Position numbers and translations under genes: made by a program
The notes under the pieces: generated by a model
What the model was told of the DNA's origin: nothing
Seen by the model: the letters and a program-made list of their open reading frames with translations, nothing else
Database searches by the model: none
Assembly: GCF_900169265.1 (NCBI RefSeq)
Contig: NZ_FXYX01000003.1
Location: 117,564 to 181,563, forward strand
DNA length: 64,000 nucleotides
Origin: Brevibacterium iodinum ATCC 49514
GTDB lineage: Bacteria; Actinomycetota; Actinomycetes; Actinomycetales; Brevibacteriaceae
Direction of reading: 5' to 3'
Part shown: positions 1 to 8,335 of the stretch, piece by piece
Numbering within the stretch: position 1 is the first letter of the stretch
Layout of the letters: every line of letters begins with the position of its first letter

Positions 1-648
1 GGCAAGGCGTCGATCCAATCTCTGAATGAGCAGTGAGGTCGGGTAGCTGGCGATGAGGAAGATGATTCCCGCCAGAGTGAAGGCTTCCGTGTAGGCGAAG
101 GTCGAACCGCCGAATTCCTTCGCCGCGGTGACGAGCTCGACGACGGAGATCGCGAACAGGAACGGGGTGTCCTTGAACATCGCGACAGCGTAGTTGCCCA
201 GCGACGGGATGGTCGCCCGCAGCGCCTGGGGCAGCACGATCGCGGTGAAGGTGCGCACCGGCGGCAGCGACAGCGCAGTGGCGGCCTCGAACTGTCCCGG
301 CGGCACCGAGTCGATACCGGCTCGGTAGCTTTCGGACATGTACGTCGAATAGTGGATGCCGATGACGATGAAGCCGATGACGAGGGCAGGCACATTGACC
401 AGACCCGGAATGTCGGCGAACGCGTAGTAGACGAACAGCAGCTGGACGACCAGCGGAGTGTTGCGGATGAACGCCACGATGAGGCGGACGAGCCAGTTGA
501 TCCAGCGCGGCAGGCCGCGAATGGCAACGGCCAGGATGAGGCCGAGGATCGCGGCGATGACGGTGCCGACGACGGTGGCGATGAGAGTGTTGACGAACCC
601 GCGGAGCAGGATCGGCAGCGCCTCGGCGGCGAATTCCCAATTCCACAT
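1..648 (-). CDS. ehuD: EhuD-like amino-acid/ectoine ABC transporter permease (3' end outside window)
   Basis: Inner-membrane permease of a polar amino-acid/ectoine type ABC importer; 216 codons are visible from an ATG at 648-646 and the frame is open to the left edge, so the C-terminus is missing. Several hydrophobic helices are seen, and the loop that contacts the ATPase (EAA loop) is present around residues 122-150 with PPGQFEAATALSL. Its start overlaps the stop of the next upstream permease gene (TGATG), so the two are translationally coupled. The order binding protein, permease, permease matches ehuB-ehuC-ehuD; an ATPase gene (ehuA) would be expected just beyond the window. Family membership (HAAT/PAAT permease) is firm; the ectoine assignment rests on the binding protein and is inferred. 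Confidence 0.82.
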   Translation of the reverse strand, partial: MWNWEFAAEALPILLRGFVNTLIATVVGTVIAAILGLILAVAIRGLPRWINWLVRLIVAFIRNTPLVVQLLFVYYAFADIPGLVNVPALVIGFIVIGIHYSTYMSESYRAGIDSVPPGQFEAATALSLPPVRTFTAIVLPQALRATIPSLGNYAVAMFKDTPFLFAISVVELVTAAKEFGGSTFAYTEAFTLAGIIFLIASYPTSLLIQRLDRRLA

Positions 649-1394
649 CAGAGGTCACCTGCCTTCGTGTGTGCCGCATCGGCCCGGGCCGTGCGCCTGG
701 CCTCGCGACGATCGGTGCGCGAGTTCGGGCGCTTGCGGCCCAGCGCGGCAGTGGCCCTGCGTTCGAGGAAGTTCATGAATTCCTGGAGCAGCCACGCCAG
801 TGCGAAGTAGATGAGGAGGCTGATCGAATAGGCGAACATCGTGTCGCCGGTCGCCTGGCGCAGCTGTTCGGTCTTGTCGGTGAGGTCGGAGAGCGTGATG
901 AAGGAGACGACCGCCGTGCCCTTGAGCAGCTGGATGAGCAGCGTCGCCAAGGACGGAATCATCAGTGCCCACGCCTGCGGGAAGATCACGCGGATCATGC
1001 GGCGGGTGGGGGAGAGGCTCAGCGCGATCGCAGCCTCCCACTGGCCGGGGGCCACTGTCTTGATCGACGAGCGGACCACCTCGGCGGAATAGGCTCCGTA
1101 GTTCAGTGCCAGAGCAGCGACACCGCAGGCCATGGGGTCGAAATCGACGCCGAGGAGCGGGAGAACGTAGAACAGCCAGAAGAGCTGCACGAGCAGCGAG
1201 GTGCCGCGGAAGAACTCGACGACGATGCGAGCCGGAACGCGCAGCCAGGCGCTCGGTGAAGTCATCGTCAGACCGAGGATGAGTGCGATGATGACGGCAC
1301 CGATGCTGCCGGCGACCGTGAGGATGATGGTTGTCTGAACTCCCTCCCACACCTGTGGGAGGAAGTTCAGCAACGTCGTGACATTGTCATTCAT
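648..1394 (-). CDS. ehuC: EhuC-like amino-acid/ectoine ABC transporter permease
   Basis: A 248-residue integral membrane permease pairing with the downstream permease to form the channel of the importer. It starts MNDNVTTLLNFLPQVWEG, typical of the His/Glu/Gln/Arg/opine permease family, has about five hydrophobic helices, and carries an EAA loop with APGQWEAAIALSL near residues 117-130. The last 30 residues are Arg/Lys-rich and hydrophilic, a cytoplasmic tail longer than usual. Its stop overlaps the next gene's start, and it lies 20 bp after the binding protein gene, so all three are one operon. The ectoine/hydroxyectoine role is inferred from the operon order and the EhuB-like receptor. Confidence 0.83.
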   Translation of the reverse strand: MNDNVTTLLNFLPQVWEGVQTTIILTVAGSIGAVIIALILGLTMTSPSAWLRVPARIVVEFFRGTSLLVQLFWLFYVLPLLGVDFDPMACGVAALALNYGAYSAEVVRSSIKTVAPGQWEAAIALSLSPTRRMIRVIFPQAWALMIPSLATLLIQLLKGTAVVSFITLSDLTDKTEQLRQATGDTMFAYSISLLIYFALAWLLQEFMNFLERRATAALGRKRPNSRTDRREARRTARADAAHTKAGDL

Positions 1395-1414
1395 GGTGCT
1401 TGGGAAGAACCGAC

Positions 1415-2293
1415 TCAGGAATCAGCGGTGGGAAGTTCGCCCTTGCACAGCTGATCGGTCGTGATCGAACCGTCGGGGCGCTCTTCCTTCGTGAATCCGT
1501 AGTCGCCGACGACGTCGAGGTAGGCCTTCTCGTCGGAGACGATCTTCTCCAGGCCCTTGTTCCATTCGTCGCGCAGTTCCTCGTCATCGCTGCGGAAGAC
1601 CGTGGCACCGGCACCGACCTGCGGCACTCCGTCGATCTCCTGGACGAATGAATCGCTGACCTCGACACCGGAGTCCTCGCTGTTCTTCGCCATCCAGTTG
1701 AGCGAGATGGCGGTGAGCGCGAAGACATCGGCGCGACCGGTGGTCACGGCGTCCATGCCGTCCTGCGGGGTGCCGACCTGCTGGGTCTTGATGCCGAGGT
1801 CCTTGGCGTAGTCGGATTCGATGGCGCCGGTCATGGTGGCGAGCTTGACGCCCTTCTCCTTGACGTCGTCGAGATTCTTCATCCCGTCGAGCTTGCCTTC
1901 CTTGGTCATCAGGGCAGTGGTGTACATGAACTCGGGGTCACCGAAGGACGCCTGTTCGCAGCGGTCGGGCAGGATCGACATGCCGGCCGAGATCGCATCG
2001 AAGCGATCGGCATTGAGGCCGGGGATGAGAGAGCCGAACTCGGTGTTGACGCCTTCGACGTCCTCGACGCCGAGCTCCTTGAACACGGCTTTCGCCAGAG
2101 CGACCGACGCTCCTTGGAGTTCGCCGCCCTCTTCGAAGCTGTACGGGGCTTCACCGGCGAAGCCGACGGAGATCTTTCCTTCGTCGATGGCCTTCTGCAG
2201 AGCGGACTCGTCGGAGTCGCTTCCGCCGCAGGCACCGAGAGTCAGCGTCAGCGCGAGAATCGATGTCGCGGCGGCCAGTCCTTTGAGTTTCAT
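1415..2293 (-). CDS. ehuB: EhuB-like ectoine/amino-acid ABC transporter substrate-binding lipoprotein
   Basis: Extracytoplasmic solute receptor of the importer. The ATG at 2293 follows a good ribosome site (AAGGAAGGA); an upstream in-frame start would give a poor signal sequence. Residues 1-21 are a lipoprotein signal with lipobox LGAC and lipidated Cys22, followed by a Gly/Ser/Asp linker. The mature part is a family-3 binding protein (292 residues in all). Stretches such as the one around TEFGSLIPGLNADRFDAIS and GMSILPDRCEQ resemble the Sinorhizobium ectoine receptor EhuB as I remember it; that specificity is an inference, and another polar amino acid is possible. First gene of the operon, divergent from a FadR-type regulator. 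Confidence 0.83.
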   Translation of the reverse strand: MKLKGLAAATSILALTLTLGACGGSDSDESALQKAIDEGKISVGFAGEAPYSFEEGGELQGASVALAKAVFKELGVEDVEGVNTEFGSLIPGLNADRFDAISAGMSILPDRCEQASFGDPEFMYTTALMTKEGKLDGMKNLDDVKEKGVKLATMTGAIESDYAKDLGIKTQQVGTPQDGMDAVTTGRADVFALTAISLNWMAKNSEDSGVEVSDSFVQEIDGVPQVGAGATVFRSDDEELRDEWNKGLEKIVSDEKAYLDVVGDYGFTKEERPDGSITTDQLCKGELPTADS

Positions 2294-2347
2294 GTGCTGT
2301 TCCTTCCTTGAACGTCGACACATCCTCGTGACATGCGTCTCTGGAAC

Positions 2348-2391
2348 AGTATTCAATACTCATGTTGTCCGAATGTCACACTGTCTGACAA
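2348..2391. promoter_or_regulatory. Two palindromes between ehuB and the FadR-type gene (candidate operators)
   Basis: The 104-bp divergent intergenic region holds a perfect 13-bp palindrome AGTATTCAATACT (2348-2360) and, four bases on, a 27-bp imperfect dyad with arms TTGTCCGA (2365-2372) and TCTGACAA (2384-2391), seven of eight positions matching. Inside the right arm lies TGTCTGACA, itself symmetric. GntR/FadR-family operators are short dyads of this kind. A TATAT stretch overlaps the regulator's ATG at 2398. I infer autoregulation and control of the ehu operon; no experimental support is implied. Confidence 0.55.
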
Positions 2392-2397
2392 CGTTAT

Positions 2398-3183
2398 ATG
2401 ATCGTGACCGTGACGAATCCTCCGACTTCCGAGCTCCCGGTGCTGCGCAAAGTGGTCCGCGCTTCGACGATCGACCTCATCGTCGACCAGATCCGCAACG
2501 CCATCTACTCCGGTTCGCTCGAGCCCGGTCAGTCGATCAACGAGGTGCGCACGGCCGAGCTGCTCGAGGTGTCGCGACCGTCTTTGAGGGAGGCTCTGCA
2601 GCGTCTCATCAGCGAAGGCGTGATGACGCATGCTCCCGGACGGGGCGTGCATGTGAGGAGGATGCGCACCGCAGACATCGACGACGTCTACGCCGTTCGC
2701 GAGGCGATCGAATCGCAGGCGGTCAAGCTCATCGTCCGGCAGGGGCGGTCCATGTCACGGATTCGCCAGGCTCTGCGGGAGCTCGAACACGCCATCGAGG
2801 AGAACGTTGCGCGCACGATCGGCGATGCCGACCTCAACTTCCACCACGCGATCGTCGCGTGCTCCGGATCGGCGCGGCTGACCGACCTCATGAAGGTCTC
2901 GATGGTCCACACCCGGCTGCTGTCGCTGTCCGATCAGCGCGGCTACGAGGTGCGGTGCGACCTCATCGACAGCCACCGCAAACTCGCCGAGGCCGTCGCC
3001 GCCGGTGACGAACCCCGTTCGCTGGCGATCGTCGCCCGGATCATGGCCGAGGCGGCCTCGCGTCTGCACGGACCCGAAGACGGTTTCGAAGCTCAGGTGG
3101 TCAAAGGCCACGACGACGAGACACCCGCCGACGATCAGTGGCTGCAGCTGCGTGAGCGTCCGAACGATACGATGAGGGCATGA
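2398..3183 (+). CDS. GntR-family (FadR subfamily) transcriptional regulator
   Basis: DNA-binding regulator of 261 residues. Residues about 20-85 form the GntR winged helix, with the recognition region around SRPSLREALQRL and the wing ending at GRGVHVRRM. The remaining part is all-helical and fits an FCD ligand domain: D and H residues at DADLNFHHAI and a later His in IDSHRKL are the usual metal-ligand positions. It is divergent from the ehu operon and its stop overlaps the start of coaD. The start is uncertain: the ATG overlaps a TATAT element and GTG codons follow at 2404 and 2410, so a leaderless transcript is possible. The effector is unknown; ectoine-related compounds are a guess from context. 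Confidence 0.85.
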   Translation: MIVTVTNPPTSELPVLRKVVRASTIDLIVDQIRNAIYSGSLEPGQSINEVRTAELLEVSRPSLREALQRLISEGVMTHAPGRGVHVRRMRTADIDDVYAVREAIESQAVKLIVRQGRSMSRIRQALRELEHAIEENVARTIGDADLNFHHAIVACSGSARLTDLMKVSMVHTRLLSLSDQRGYEVRCDLIDSHRKLAEAVAAGDEPRSLAIVARIMAEAASRLHGPEDGFEAQVVKGHDDETPADDQWLQLRERPNDTMRA

Positions 3184-3686
3184 AGGTCGTCTGCCCCGGT
3201 TCCTATGACCCGATCACCATGGGTCATCTCGATATCATCGCCCGCAGCTCTCGGATGTTCGAAGAGGTTGTCGTGGCGGTCGTCCACAATCCCTCGAAGT
3301 CCGGTCGCTTCGACCCGGAGGTCCGCGCAGACCTCATCCGTCGATCCCTGACCGAGGACGAACGCACTCGGGGCGCACAGAACATCACGATCGACCTCGT
3401 CTCCGGGGGCCTCCTCGTCGACTACTGCACGAGAATCGGCGCCCCCGCCGTCGTCAAAGGTCTGCGCTCGGGCACCGACTTCGCCTACGAACTGCCGATG
3501 GCGCTGATGAACAAACACCTGTCCGAGCTCGAGACGATCTTCGTCCCCGGCGACCCGAAGTTCGAACACGTCTCCTCCTCACTCATCAAGGAAGTCCACG
3601 GAGGCGGCGGGAACATCGAAGGCCTCGTCCCCACCTCGGTGCTCGACGCTTTGCGGGGAGACATCCCCGGCGACGGCGCTCGCTGA
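3180..3686 (+). CDS. coaD: Phosphopantetheine adenylyltransferase (CoA biosynthesis)
   Basis: Cytoplasmic enzyme that joins 4'-phosphopantetheine and ATP to form dephospho-CoA, the penultimate CoA step. The 168 residues match the family length. The N-terminus MKVVCPGSYDPITMGHLDII contains the nucleotidyltransferase TxGH-type motif (here TMGH) and the SYDP substrate loop; the C-terminal VSSSLIKEV motif, usually ISSSxVRE, is present. The ATG overlaps the TGA of the regulator gene (ATGA). In many actinobacteria coaD precedes DUF177-rpmF-rnc-mutM, as it does here after one transporter gene. Confidence 0.96.
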   Translation: MKVVCPGSYDPITMGHLDIIARSSRMFEEVVVAVVHNPSKSGRFDPEVRADLIRRSLTEDERTRGAQNITIDLVSGGLLVDYCTRIGAPAVVKGLRSGTDFAYELPMALMNKHLSELETIFVPGDPKFEHVSSSLIKEVHGGGGNIEGLVPTSVLDALRGDIPGDGAR

Positions 3687-3689
3687 GGG

Positions 3690-4877
3690 ATGGGCGCGGC
3701 GACTCCAGCCAACCGGGCGTGGTTTCCCGGCCTCGTCATCCATACCGTGCTCGCGCACGCCACCTACAACGGCGTCCGCGTCCTCATCTCCTACCGCACC
3801 CTCGAACTCGGCGGAACGGGGTTCGTCCTCGGCCTGATGACGGCCGTGTACTCGCTCGTCCCACTGCTCACCGCCCTCTTCATCGGCCGCCTCGTCGACC
3901 GCGGGTACGCCACCGCGGTGCTGTGGACGGGAACCGTGCTGTCCGTCCTGCCCGTCGCGCTCGCGGCCATGGCCCCCAACCTCGGCGTGCTGCTGGTCGC
4001 CACGATGAGCCTCGGCGTCGGACAGCTGCTGACCACGGTCGCCTCCCAAGCGCTCATCCCGCAGAGCTTCCCGGCGGCCCAGATGACATCGAAGTTCGGC
4101 CACCTCACCCTCGGCGTCTCGATCGGGCAGACCATCGGACTGCCCCTGGCTGGAATGGTCGCCGACGCGACCTCCGGGCAGGCACACATCACGAACGCCC
4201 TGTGGTTCATGACCGCGGTCTCCGCGCTCACCCTCATCGCCGCCGCGGTCGTCATGCTCCGCGGCAGGACTCCGCACGTCTCCCGCGCCGAAGCCGCCGA
4301 AGGGGCGCAGACGCCGTGGGCGCTCCTGTCGATCAGGGGGATGAAACCGGCGATCTTCGCGTCCATGGCCACGCTCGCCGCCGTCGATCTGATGACCGCC
4401 TACCTGCCGCTCATCGGGCAGCAGAACGGACTGTCCGTAACTACGGTGACCTGGCTGCTCGCCCTGCGCACTCTGGCCTCGGTGGTCTCACGGCTCTTCA
4501 TCGGAAGCCTCACGGCCAGGTGGCGGGACCTGTCTCTGCTGTGGACCGCCTCGGCGATAGCCGGCATCAGCGTCGTCCTCATCCCCGTGTTCAGCCAACC
4601 GTGGACGCTCGGGGTGCTGCTCGCGGTCGCGGGATTCTGCTTCGGGCTCACCCAGCCGCTGACCATGTCGTGGGTGTCCGCGCTGGCCGATGCGAAGAAT
4701 CGGGCAGCGGTGCTCTCGATCCGCCTGGCGGGCAACCGACTCAGCCAGGTCGCGATCCCCTCGGCCGCCTCGGCGCTGACGATCGTCGCCGGCTCCGGGA
4801 TCGTGTTCACGATGTCCGGAGCGCTGCTCCTCATCGCCGGGGCAGTGACCTGGCGCAATCATCACGAACGATGGTGA
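3690..4877 (+). CDS. Major facilitator superfamily transporter
   Basis: A 395-residue membrane protein with about twelve hydrophobic helices in two halves separated by a hydrophilic stretch near residues 190-210. The loop between helices 2 and 3 reads LFIGRLVDRGYATAVLW, a variant of the GxxxDRxGRR MFS signature. It starts 4 bp after coaD and reads in the same direction. Substrate is not visible; drug/metabolite export is the common role for this small single-component type. It interrupts the usual coaD-DUF177 neighbourhood, suggesting a lineage-specific insertion. Confidence 0.85.
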   Translation: MGAATPANRAWFPGLVIHTVLAHATYNGVRVLISYRTLELGGTGFVLGLMTAVYSLVPLLTALFIGRLVDRGYATAVLWTGTVLSVLPVALAAMAPNLGVLLVATMSLGVGQLLTTVASQALIPQSFPAAQMTSKFGHLTLGVSIGQTIGLPLAGMVADATSGQAHITNALWFMTAVSALTLIAAAVVMLRGRTPHVSRAEAAEGAQTPWALLSIRGMKPAIFASMATLAAVDLMTAYLPLIGQQNGLSVTTVTWLLALRTLASVVSRLFIGSLTARWRDLSLLWTASAIAGISVVLIPVFSQPWTLGVLLAVAGFCFGLTQPLTMSWVSALADAKNRAAVLSIRLAGNRLSQVAIPSAASALTIVAGSGIVFTMSGALLLIAGAVTWRNHHERW

Positions 4878-4909
4878 CGAGGAACACCTGCACGGCCGAT
4901 GAAGACCGA

Positions 4910-4939
4910 TTGGTAATGACCGCTGACAATGATTAGAAT
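4910..4939 (+). promoter_or_regulatory. Candidate promoter for DUF177-rpmF-rnc
   Basis: TTGGTA (4910-4915) and TAGAAT (4934-4939) are separated by 18 bp, a plausible housekeeping sigma promoter in the 119-bp gap before the DUF177 gene. Inferred by eye only. Confidence 0.45.
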
Positions 4940-4996
4940 GGTGAGTCGCGTGTGAACGCAGGAGCGACATCCTCAAACGCACCAGGAGGACAGGGC

Positions 4997-5515
4997 ATGA
5001 AGGACAGATCTGAATTCGTCTATGATCTCAGATCCATGGGATTGCTCGGTCATCCGGGTGAGTGGGAACGGGTGAACACCACCTTGTCGGCTCCAGCGGA
5101 TCTCAAGATCGAAGTGATCGGGGTTGGTCAAGGTTCACCACTGACGCTCGAGCTGATGTTCGAGAGTGTGTCGGAGGGAATCTACGTGTCGGGCACAGTC
5201 TCGGCGACGGCCCGCGGCGAAGACGCGAGGACGCTCGAACCCATCGAGCTGCCTATAGATGTGGACATCCAGGAGATGTACGTCTATGAGCAGGCCGAAG
5301 GGGACGAAGACTCCTACGTCATCGACCGGGATCAGCTCGACCTCGAGCCCGCGATCAGAGACGCCGTCGTGATGGCTCTGCCGTTCAATCCCTCGCGGGA
5401 TGAGAGCGAGGAGTTCAGCTACACCTTGGGGGAGGACCTCGAGGTGGACGAGGACGAATCCGAATCGCCGTTCGCATCATTGAAGAATCTGTTGGAAGAG
5501 AAGAAAGAGAGCTAG
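4997..5515 (+). CDS. DUF177 (YceD-type) protein linked to ribosomal protein L32
   Basis: An acidic protein of 172 residues of the DUF177/YceD family, regularly encoded next to rpmF and in plants implicated in 23S rRNA accumulation. The ATG at 4997 is chosen because AGGAGGA stands 6 bp upstream; an in-frame GTG at 4952 has no such site. The C-terminal 40 residues are very rich in Asp and Glu ([11 protein letters not shown]). It is followed by rpmF after 2 bp, so they are co-transcribed. Molecular function is unknown. Confidence 0.9.
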   Translation: MKDRSEFVYDLRSMGLLGHPGEWERVNTTLSAPADLKIEVIGVGQGSPLTLELMFESVSEGIYVSGTVSATARGEDARTLEPIELPIDVDIQEMYVYEQAEGDEDSYVIDRDQLDLEPAIRDAVVMALPFNPSRDESEEFSYTLGEDLEVDEDESESPFASLKNLLEEKKES

Positions 5516-5517
5516 AC

Positions 5518-5721
5518 GTGGCTGTTCCGAAGCGTAAATTGTCGCGCAGCAACACCCGCCACCGTCGTTCGCAGTGGAAGGCCAAGGCTCCGAACCTGGT
5601 CAAGACTGTGGAGAACGGTCGCGTTGTGTACTCGCGCCCCCACCAGGCCAAGGTCGTCGAAGACGCAGCCGGCACCCCGCTGTACCTCGAGTACAAGGGC
5701 CGCAAGGTCGCTGACGTCTGA
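5518..5721 (+). CDS. rpmF: 50S ribosomal protein L32, cysteine-free form
   Basis: Small basic large-subunit protein of 67 residues, starting [20 protein letters not shown], the diagnostic L32 N-terminus. It starts with GTG. The usual C-terminal zinc ribbon with two Cys pairs is replaced by a segment without any cysteine that ends in [11 protein letters not shown], making it a zinc-independent type even though it sits in the housekeeping locus rather than in a Zur-controlled cluster. Two bases separate it from the DUF177 gene, and rnc starts 4 bp downstream. Confidence 0.97.
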   Translation: MAVPKRKLSRSNTRHRRSQWKAKAPNLVKTVENGRVVYSRPHQAKVVEDAAGTPLYLEYKGRKVADV

Positions 5722-5725
5722 GACT

Positions 5726-6430
5726 GTGGACACTGACACCACAGCAGCACTGAAGAAGAGTCTCGGGATCGATATTGATCCCGAGACTTTTCGTCTCGCG
5801 CTCACGCACCGTTCCTTCGCCTTCGAAGCCGGGGGCATCCCCACCAACGAGCGCCTCGAGTTCCTCGGCGACTCCGTTCTGGGCCTCGTCGCCACCGAGT
5901 CGCTGTTCTACGACAACCCAGATTTGCCTGAAGGCCAGTTGGCCAAGATGCGTTCGGCCGTCGTCAACACGCGCGCCCTGGCATCGATTGCCCGCCGACA
6001 CGGCATCGGCGAGCACATTCTGCTGGGCAAGGGTGAGGAGCTGACAGGAGGCCGGAACAAGGACTCGATCCTCGCCGACACCGTCGAGGCCCTCATCGGC
6101 GCGACCTTCGTCTCCCGCGGACGCGAAGAGGCCTTCGCGTTCGTCCACCGCCTCATCGACGGAATGCTCGACGACGCGGTCAACCTCGGGGCGGGGATGG
6201 ATTTCAAGACCACCCTGCAGGAGGCCGCTGCCGACCTCGATCTCGGTGCCGTGAGCTACGAGATCACCTCGGCCGGGCCCGACCATGCGATGGTCTTCAC
6301 CGCCACCGCGATGCTCGGGGCGAACAACTGGGGCGCCGGCGACGGATCCTCGAAGAAGGCCGCCGAAGCCGCAGCCGCCGAGGTGGCCGTCAAAGCCATC
6401 CGCACCATCTACCCGGACTACCGGCGCTGA
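5726..6430 (+). CDS. rnc: Ribonuclease III
   Basis: Double-strand-specific endoribonuclease for rRNA and mRNA processing, 234 residues. The GTG at 5726 gives the expected N-terminus just after rpmF; the reading frame is open further upstream but overlaps rpmF. The catalytic signature NERLEFLGDSVL lies at residues 41-52, with the second acidic site around DTVEALIGA. The C-terminal 70 residues form the double-stranded RNA-binding domain (GSSKKAAEAAAAEVAVK). Order rpmF-rnc-mutM is standard in actinobacteria. Confidence 0.96.
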   Translation: MDTDTTAALKKSLGIDIDPETFRLALTHRSFAFEAGGIPTNERLEFLGDSVLGLVATESLFYDNPDLPEGQLAKMRSAVVNTRALASIARRHGIGEHILLGKGEELTGGRNKDSILADTVEALIGATFVSRGREEAFAFVHRLIDGMLDDAVNLGAGMDFKTTLQEAAADLDLGAVSYEITSAGPDHAMVFTATAMLGANNWGAGDGSSKKAAEAAAAEVAVKAIRTIYPDYRR

Positions 6431-6507
6431 GTTTTCCCGCTGCCAGTGGAACGGGTTCTTTAAGGGCTGAGATTTCTGAAGGGGCGTTGTTCTGATGCGT
6501 GAGTTCG

Positions 6508-7425
6508 ATGCCTGAACTTCCCGAGGTCGAAAGCGTTCGTCGCGGCGTCCATGAATGGACGAATGGGTCGACGATCACCGGCGCCGAGGTGCTCGACCCC
6601 CGAATTCTGGGCACGACGTCCCAGCGGCGCATCGATGCATCCGCGGTCTCCGGGTTCGTTTCCGCCGTGACTGGGGCGCACATCTGGAGGGCCGAACGGC
6701 GTGGGAAGTTCATGTGGCTGAGCCTGGGGGAGGGGGCTGATCTCTCCACTGCGGACCCGGTCACTTCACCTGTGCCGAGACCCGAGCTCGGCATCCTCGT
6801 GCATCTGGGCATGAGCGGACAGCTGCGCATCCACTCGCCCGGCGAGGAGATCCACCGTCATACTCGTGTGGTTCTGCACCTCGACAGCGACCGCGAACTG
6901 CGGTTTGTCGACCAACGGATCTTCGGCCATATCAGCGTCCAACCTCTCGTCCACGGGTACGGTCGGCTCGTCCCCGCCTCGGCGGTGCACATCGCGGCCG
7001 ATCCGCTCGAGCCCGCGTTCGATCCGGAACGGGTCGTGGCGAACCTGGCGAAGAAGCGCACGGCGATCAAGGCAGCACTGCTCGACCAAACGCTCGTCAG
7101 CGGAATCGGGAACATCTATGCCGACGAGGCACTGTTCCGGGCGGGAGTCCACCCCTTGGCGGTGCCGGCCCGGACGCGGAAGAGCCGCCTCGTCGCGGTG
7201 CTCGAATCCGCGACGAAAGTGATGAGCGATGCCCTGGCCGTGGGCGGGACGAGCTTCGACGCCCTCTACGTCAACGTCAATGGCGAATCCGGTTACTTCG
7301 AGCGTTCTCTGACGGTTTACAAAAAACACGGGACCCCATGTAAGCGCTGCGGCACCACCATCGTACGTGAAAAGATCGGCGGTCGCTCGAGTCATTTTTG
7401 CCCGCGCTGCCAGCGAAGGCGCTAG
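6508..7425 (+). CDS. mutM: Formamidopyrimidine-DNA glycosylase
   Basis: Base-excision repair enzyme removing 8-oxoguanine, with AP-lyase activity. The ATG at 6508 is used because the mature protein must begin with the catalytic proline: MPELPEVESVRRG is exact for the family; a GTG nine bases upstream would bury it. The catalytic Lys region reads KRTAIKAALLDQ and the helix-two-turn-helix SGIGNIYADEALF. The last 30 residues form a zinc finger with two Cys pairs (CKRCG and CPRCQ). Length 305 is slightly long, from a loop near residue 80. Normally followed by smc; here 15 kb of accessory DNA intervenes. Confidence 0.96.
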   Translation: MPELPEVESVRRGVHEWTNGSTITGAEVLDPRILGTTSQRRIDASAVSGFVSAVTGAHIWRAERRGKFMWLSLGEGADLSTADPVTSPVPRPELGILVHLGMSGQLRIHSPGEEIHRHTRVVLHLDSDRELRFVDQRIFGHISVQPLVHGYGRLVPASAVHIAADPLEPAFDPERVVANLAKKRTAIKAALLDQTLVSGIGNIYADEALFRAGVHPLAVPARTRKSRLVAVLESATKVMSDALAVGGTSFDALYVNVNGESGYFERSLTVYKKHGTPCKRCGTTIVREKIGGRSSHFCPRCQRRR

Positions 7426-7904
7426 TTTGAGCGGTTGTGTCCGGCGCGACGATGAGCGGCCGCGCGGGTTTCGAGCGCGCAGTGCCCCCCGCTTCTGCGT
7501 CGTGCTGTCGTTGCTTCGGCGGCTTGACGAGCTGCGGCCGAACGAGGTCTTCTCGTACTTTAACGGTTGCGGAAGATTCCGCCCGTTTTGGGCCGAGGGC
7601 ACTCCCGCCCTGGACGTCGACCAGGTTGCGATCTTCTCCTGGTAACGCACGGGCACGCAGCCCGACTGGTCGACCAGGGCCTCTGACCCGCGGACGATCT
7701 GACGCCCGGGATCCGAAGGATGATGGGCGGTGACGATCGGGTCGCCGCGTGAGCCGCGCGGCAGCGGGCGACGGCGCTCCACGTCGGCACGCATGTGGCC
7801 GCGGTCGACGACGTCCTTCGGTGAATGCGCGACGAGGCTGACCGGCGCACCGAGGCGTACCTCTATCGAGTGCACCAGAAGCCGTCTAATTCGCCTCCTG
7901 GATG
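7426..7904. other. Non-coding or decayed stretch after mutM
   Basis: No intact gene is seen. Frames on both strands are open over parts of this stretch but change every few hundred bases. On the minus strand around 7640-7850 a frame with protein-like composition (DPIVTAHHPSDPGRQ, VDQSGCVPVRYQEK) could be a remnant of an unidentified gene. The stretch marks the left boundary of the accessory region inserted between mutM and smc. Confidence 0.4.
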
Positions 7905-8140
7905 GGGATCGGTTGCCATACGCGCCAGGGGAGTTGATGAGGTCTGGTTGGGTGAGCACCTGGTCCGGATGGGGTGCGACGGTGGGGAGCAGGTGCCCGA
8001 TGATGTGGTCCCAGATGCCAAGGAAGTATTCGCGGGGGAACATCACAATCGTCTCGGCGACGAGGTCGGCGATCCGGACTTCTCCGTCGTCGGCGAGCCG
8101 GTGCCCTGCCGGCAGGGCGAGGTGTATCGGCACCTGGCGC
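7905..8140 (-). pseudogene. LysR-family regulator fragment (effector domain piece)
   Basis: A minus-strand frame encodes about 75 residues that read like the middle of a LysR substrate-binding domain: [17 protein letters not shown], then [16 protein letters not shown]. LysR proteins have LALPAxHPLA-type and FPRE-type segments at these spacings. The DNA-binding half is missing upstream (dehydrogenase-like sequence on the other strand is there instead) and the downstream frame degenerates into Arg/Ser-rich residues. I interpret it as a truncated gene left by rearrangement. Confidence 0.6.
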
Positions 8141-8149
8141 ACGCAAGGC

Positions 8150-8335
8150 GCCGAGGATCCGGTGATGACCCTGAACCGTCTGATGCAGTCGGTGCAGTTC
8201 ACCGGCGGCATCGGTGTGGTCGGCGTCTTTCCGCCCCAGGCCCCCGATGCCTAACAGAACTTCGACGAGCACAACGACGGCTGGACCAAGGTGAGCCGCG
8301 GGCAGGTCAATACCTCTCACAGAATGGAGCAGAAC
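8150..8335 (+). pseudogene. Zinc alcohol/formaldehyde dehydrogenase fragment
   Basis: A plus-strand frame gives [16 protein letters not shown], then [14 protein letters not shown] and a TAA at 8252-8254, after which the same frame continues through [12 protein letters not shown] to the next gene. This resembles the late Rossmann-fold segment of glutathione-independent formaldehyde/alcohol dehydrogenases (VLNxLMxVxRxxGxIGIPGLY). Both ends are missing. It abuts the LysR fragment, so a larger locus was cut down here. Identification is by eye and moderately secure. Confidence 0.5.

Noticed and set aside
6766..7425. Minus-strand frame continuing from the LysR fragment into mutM
   Set aside because: Only the part at 7905-8140 looks like LysR; the part under mutM is antisense.
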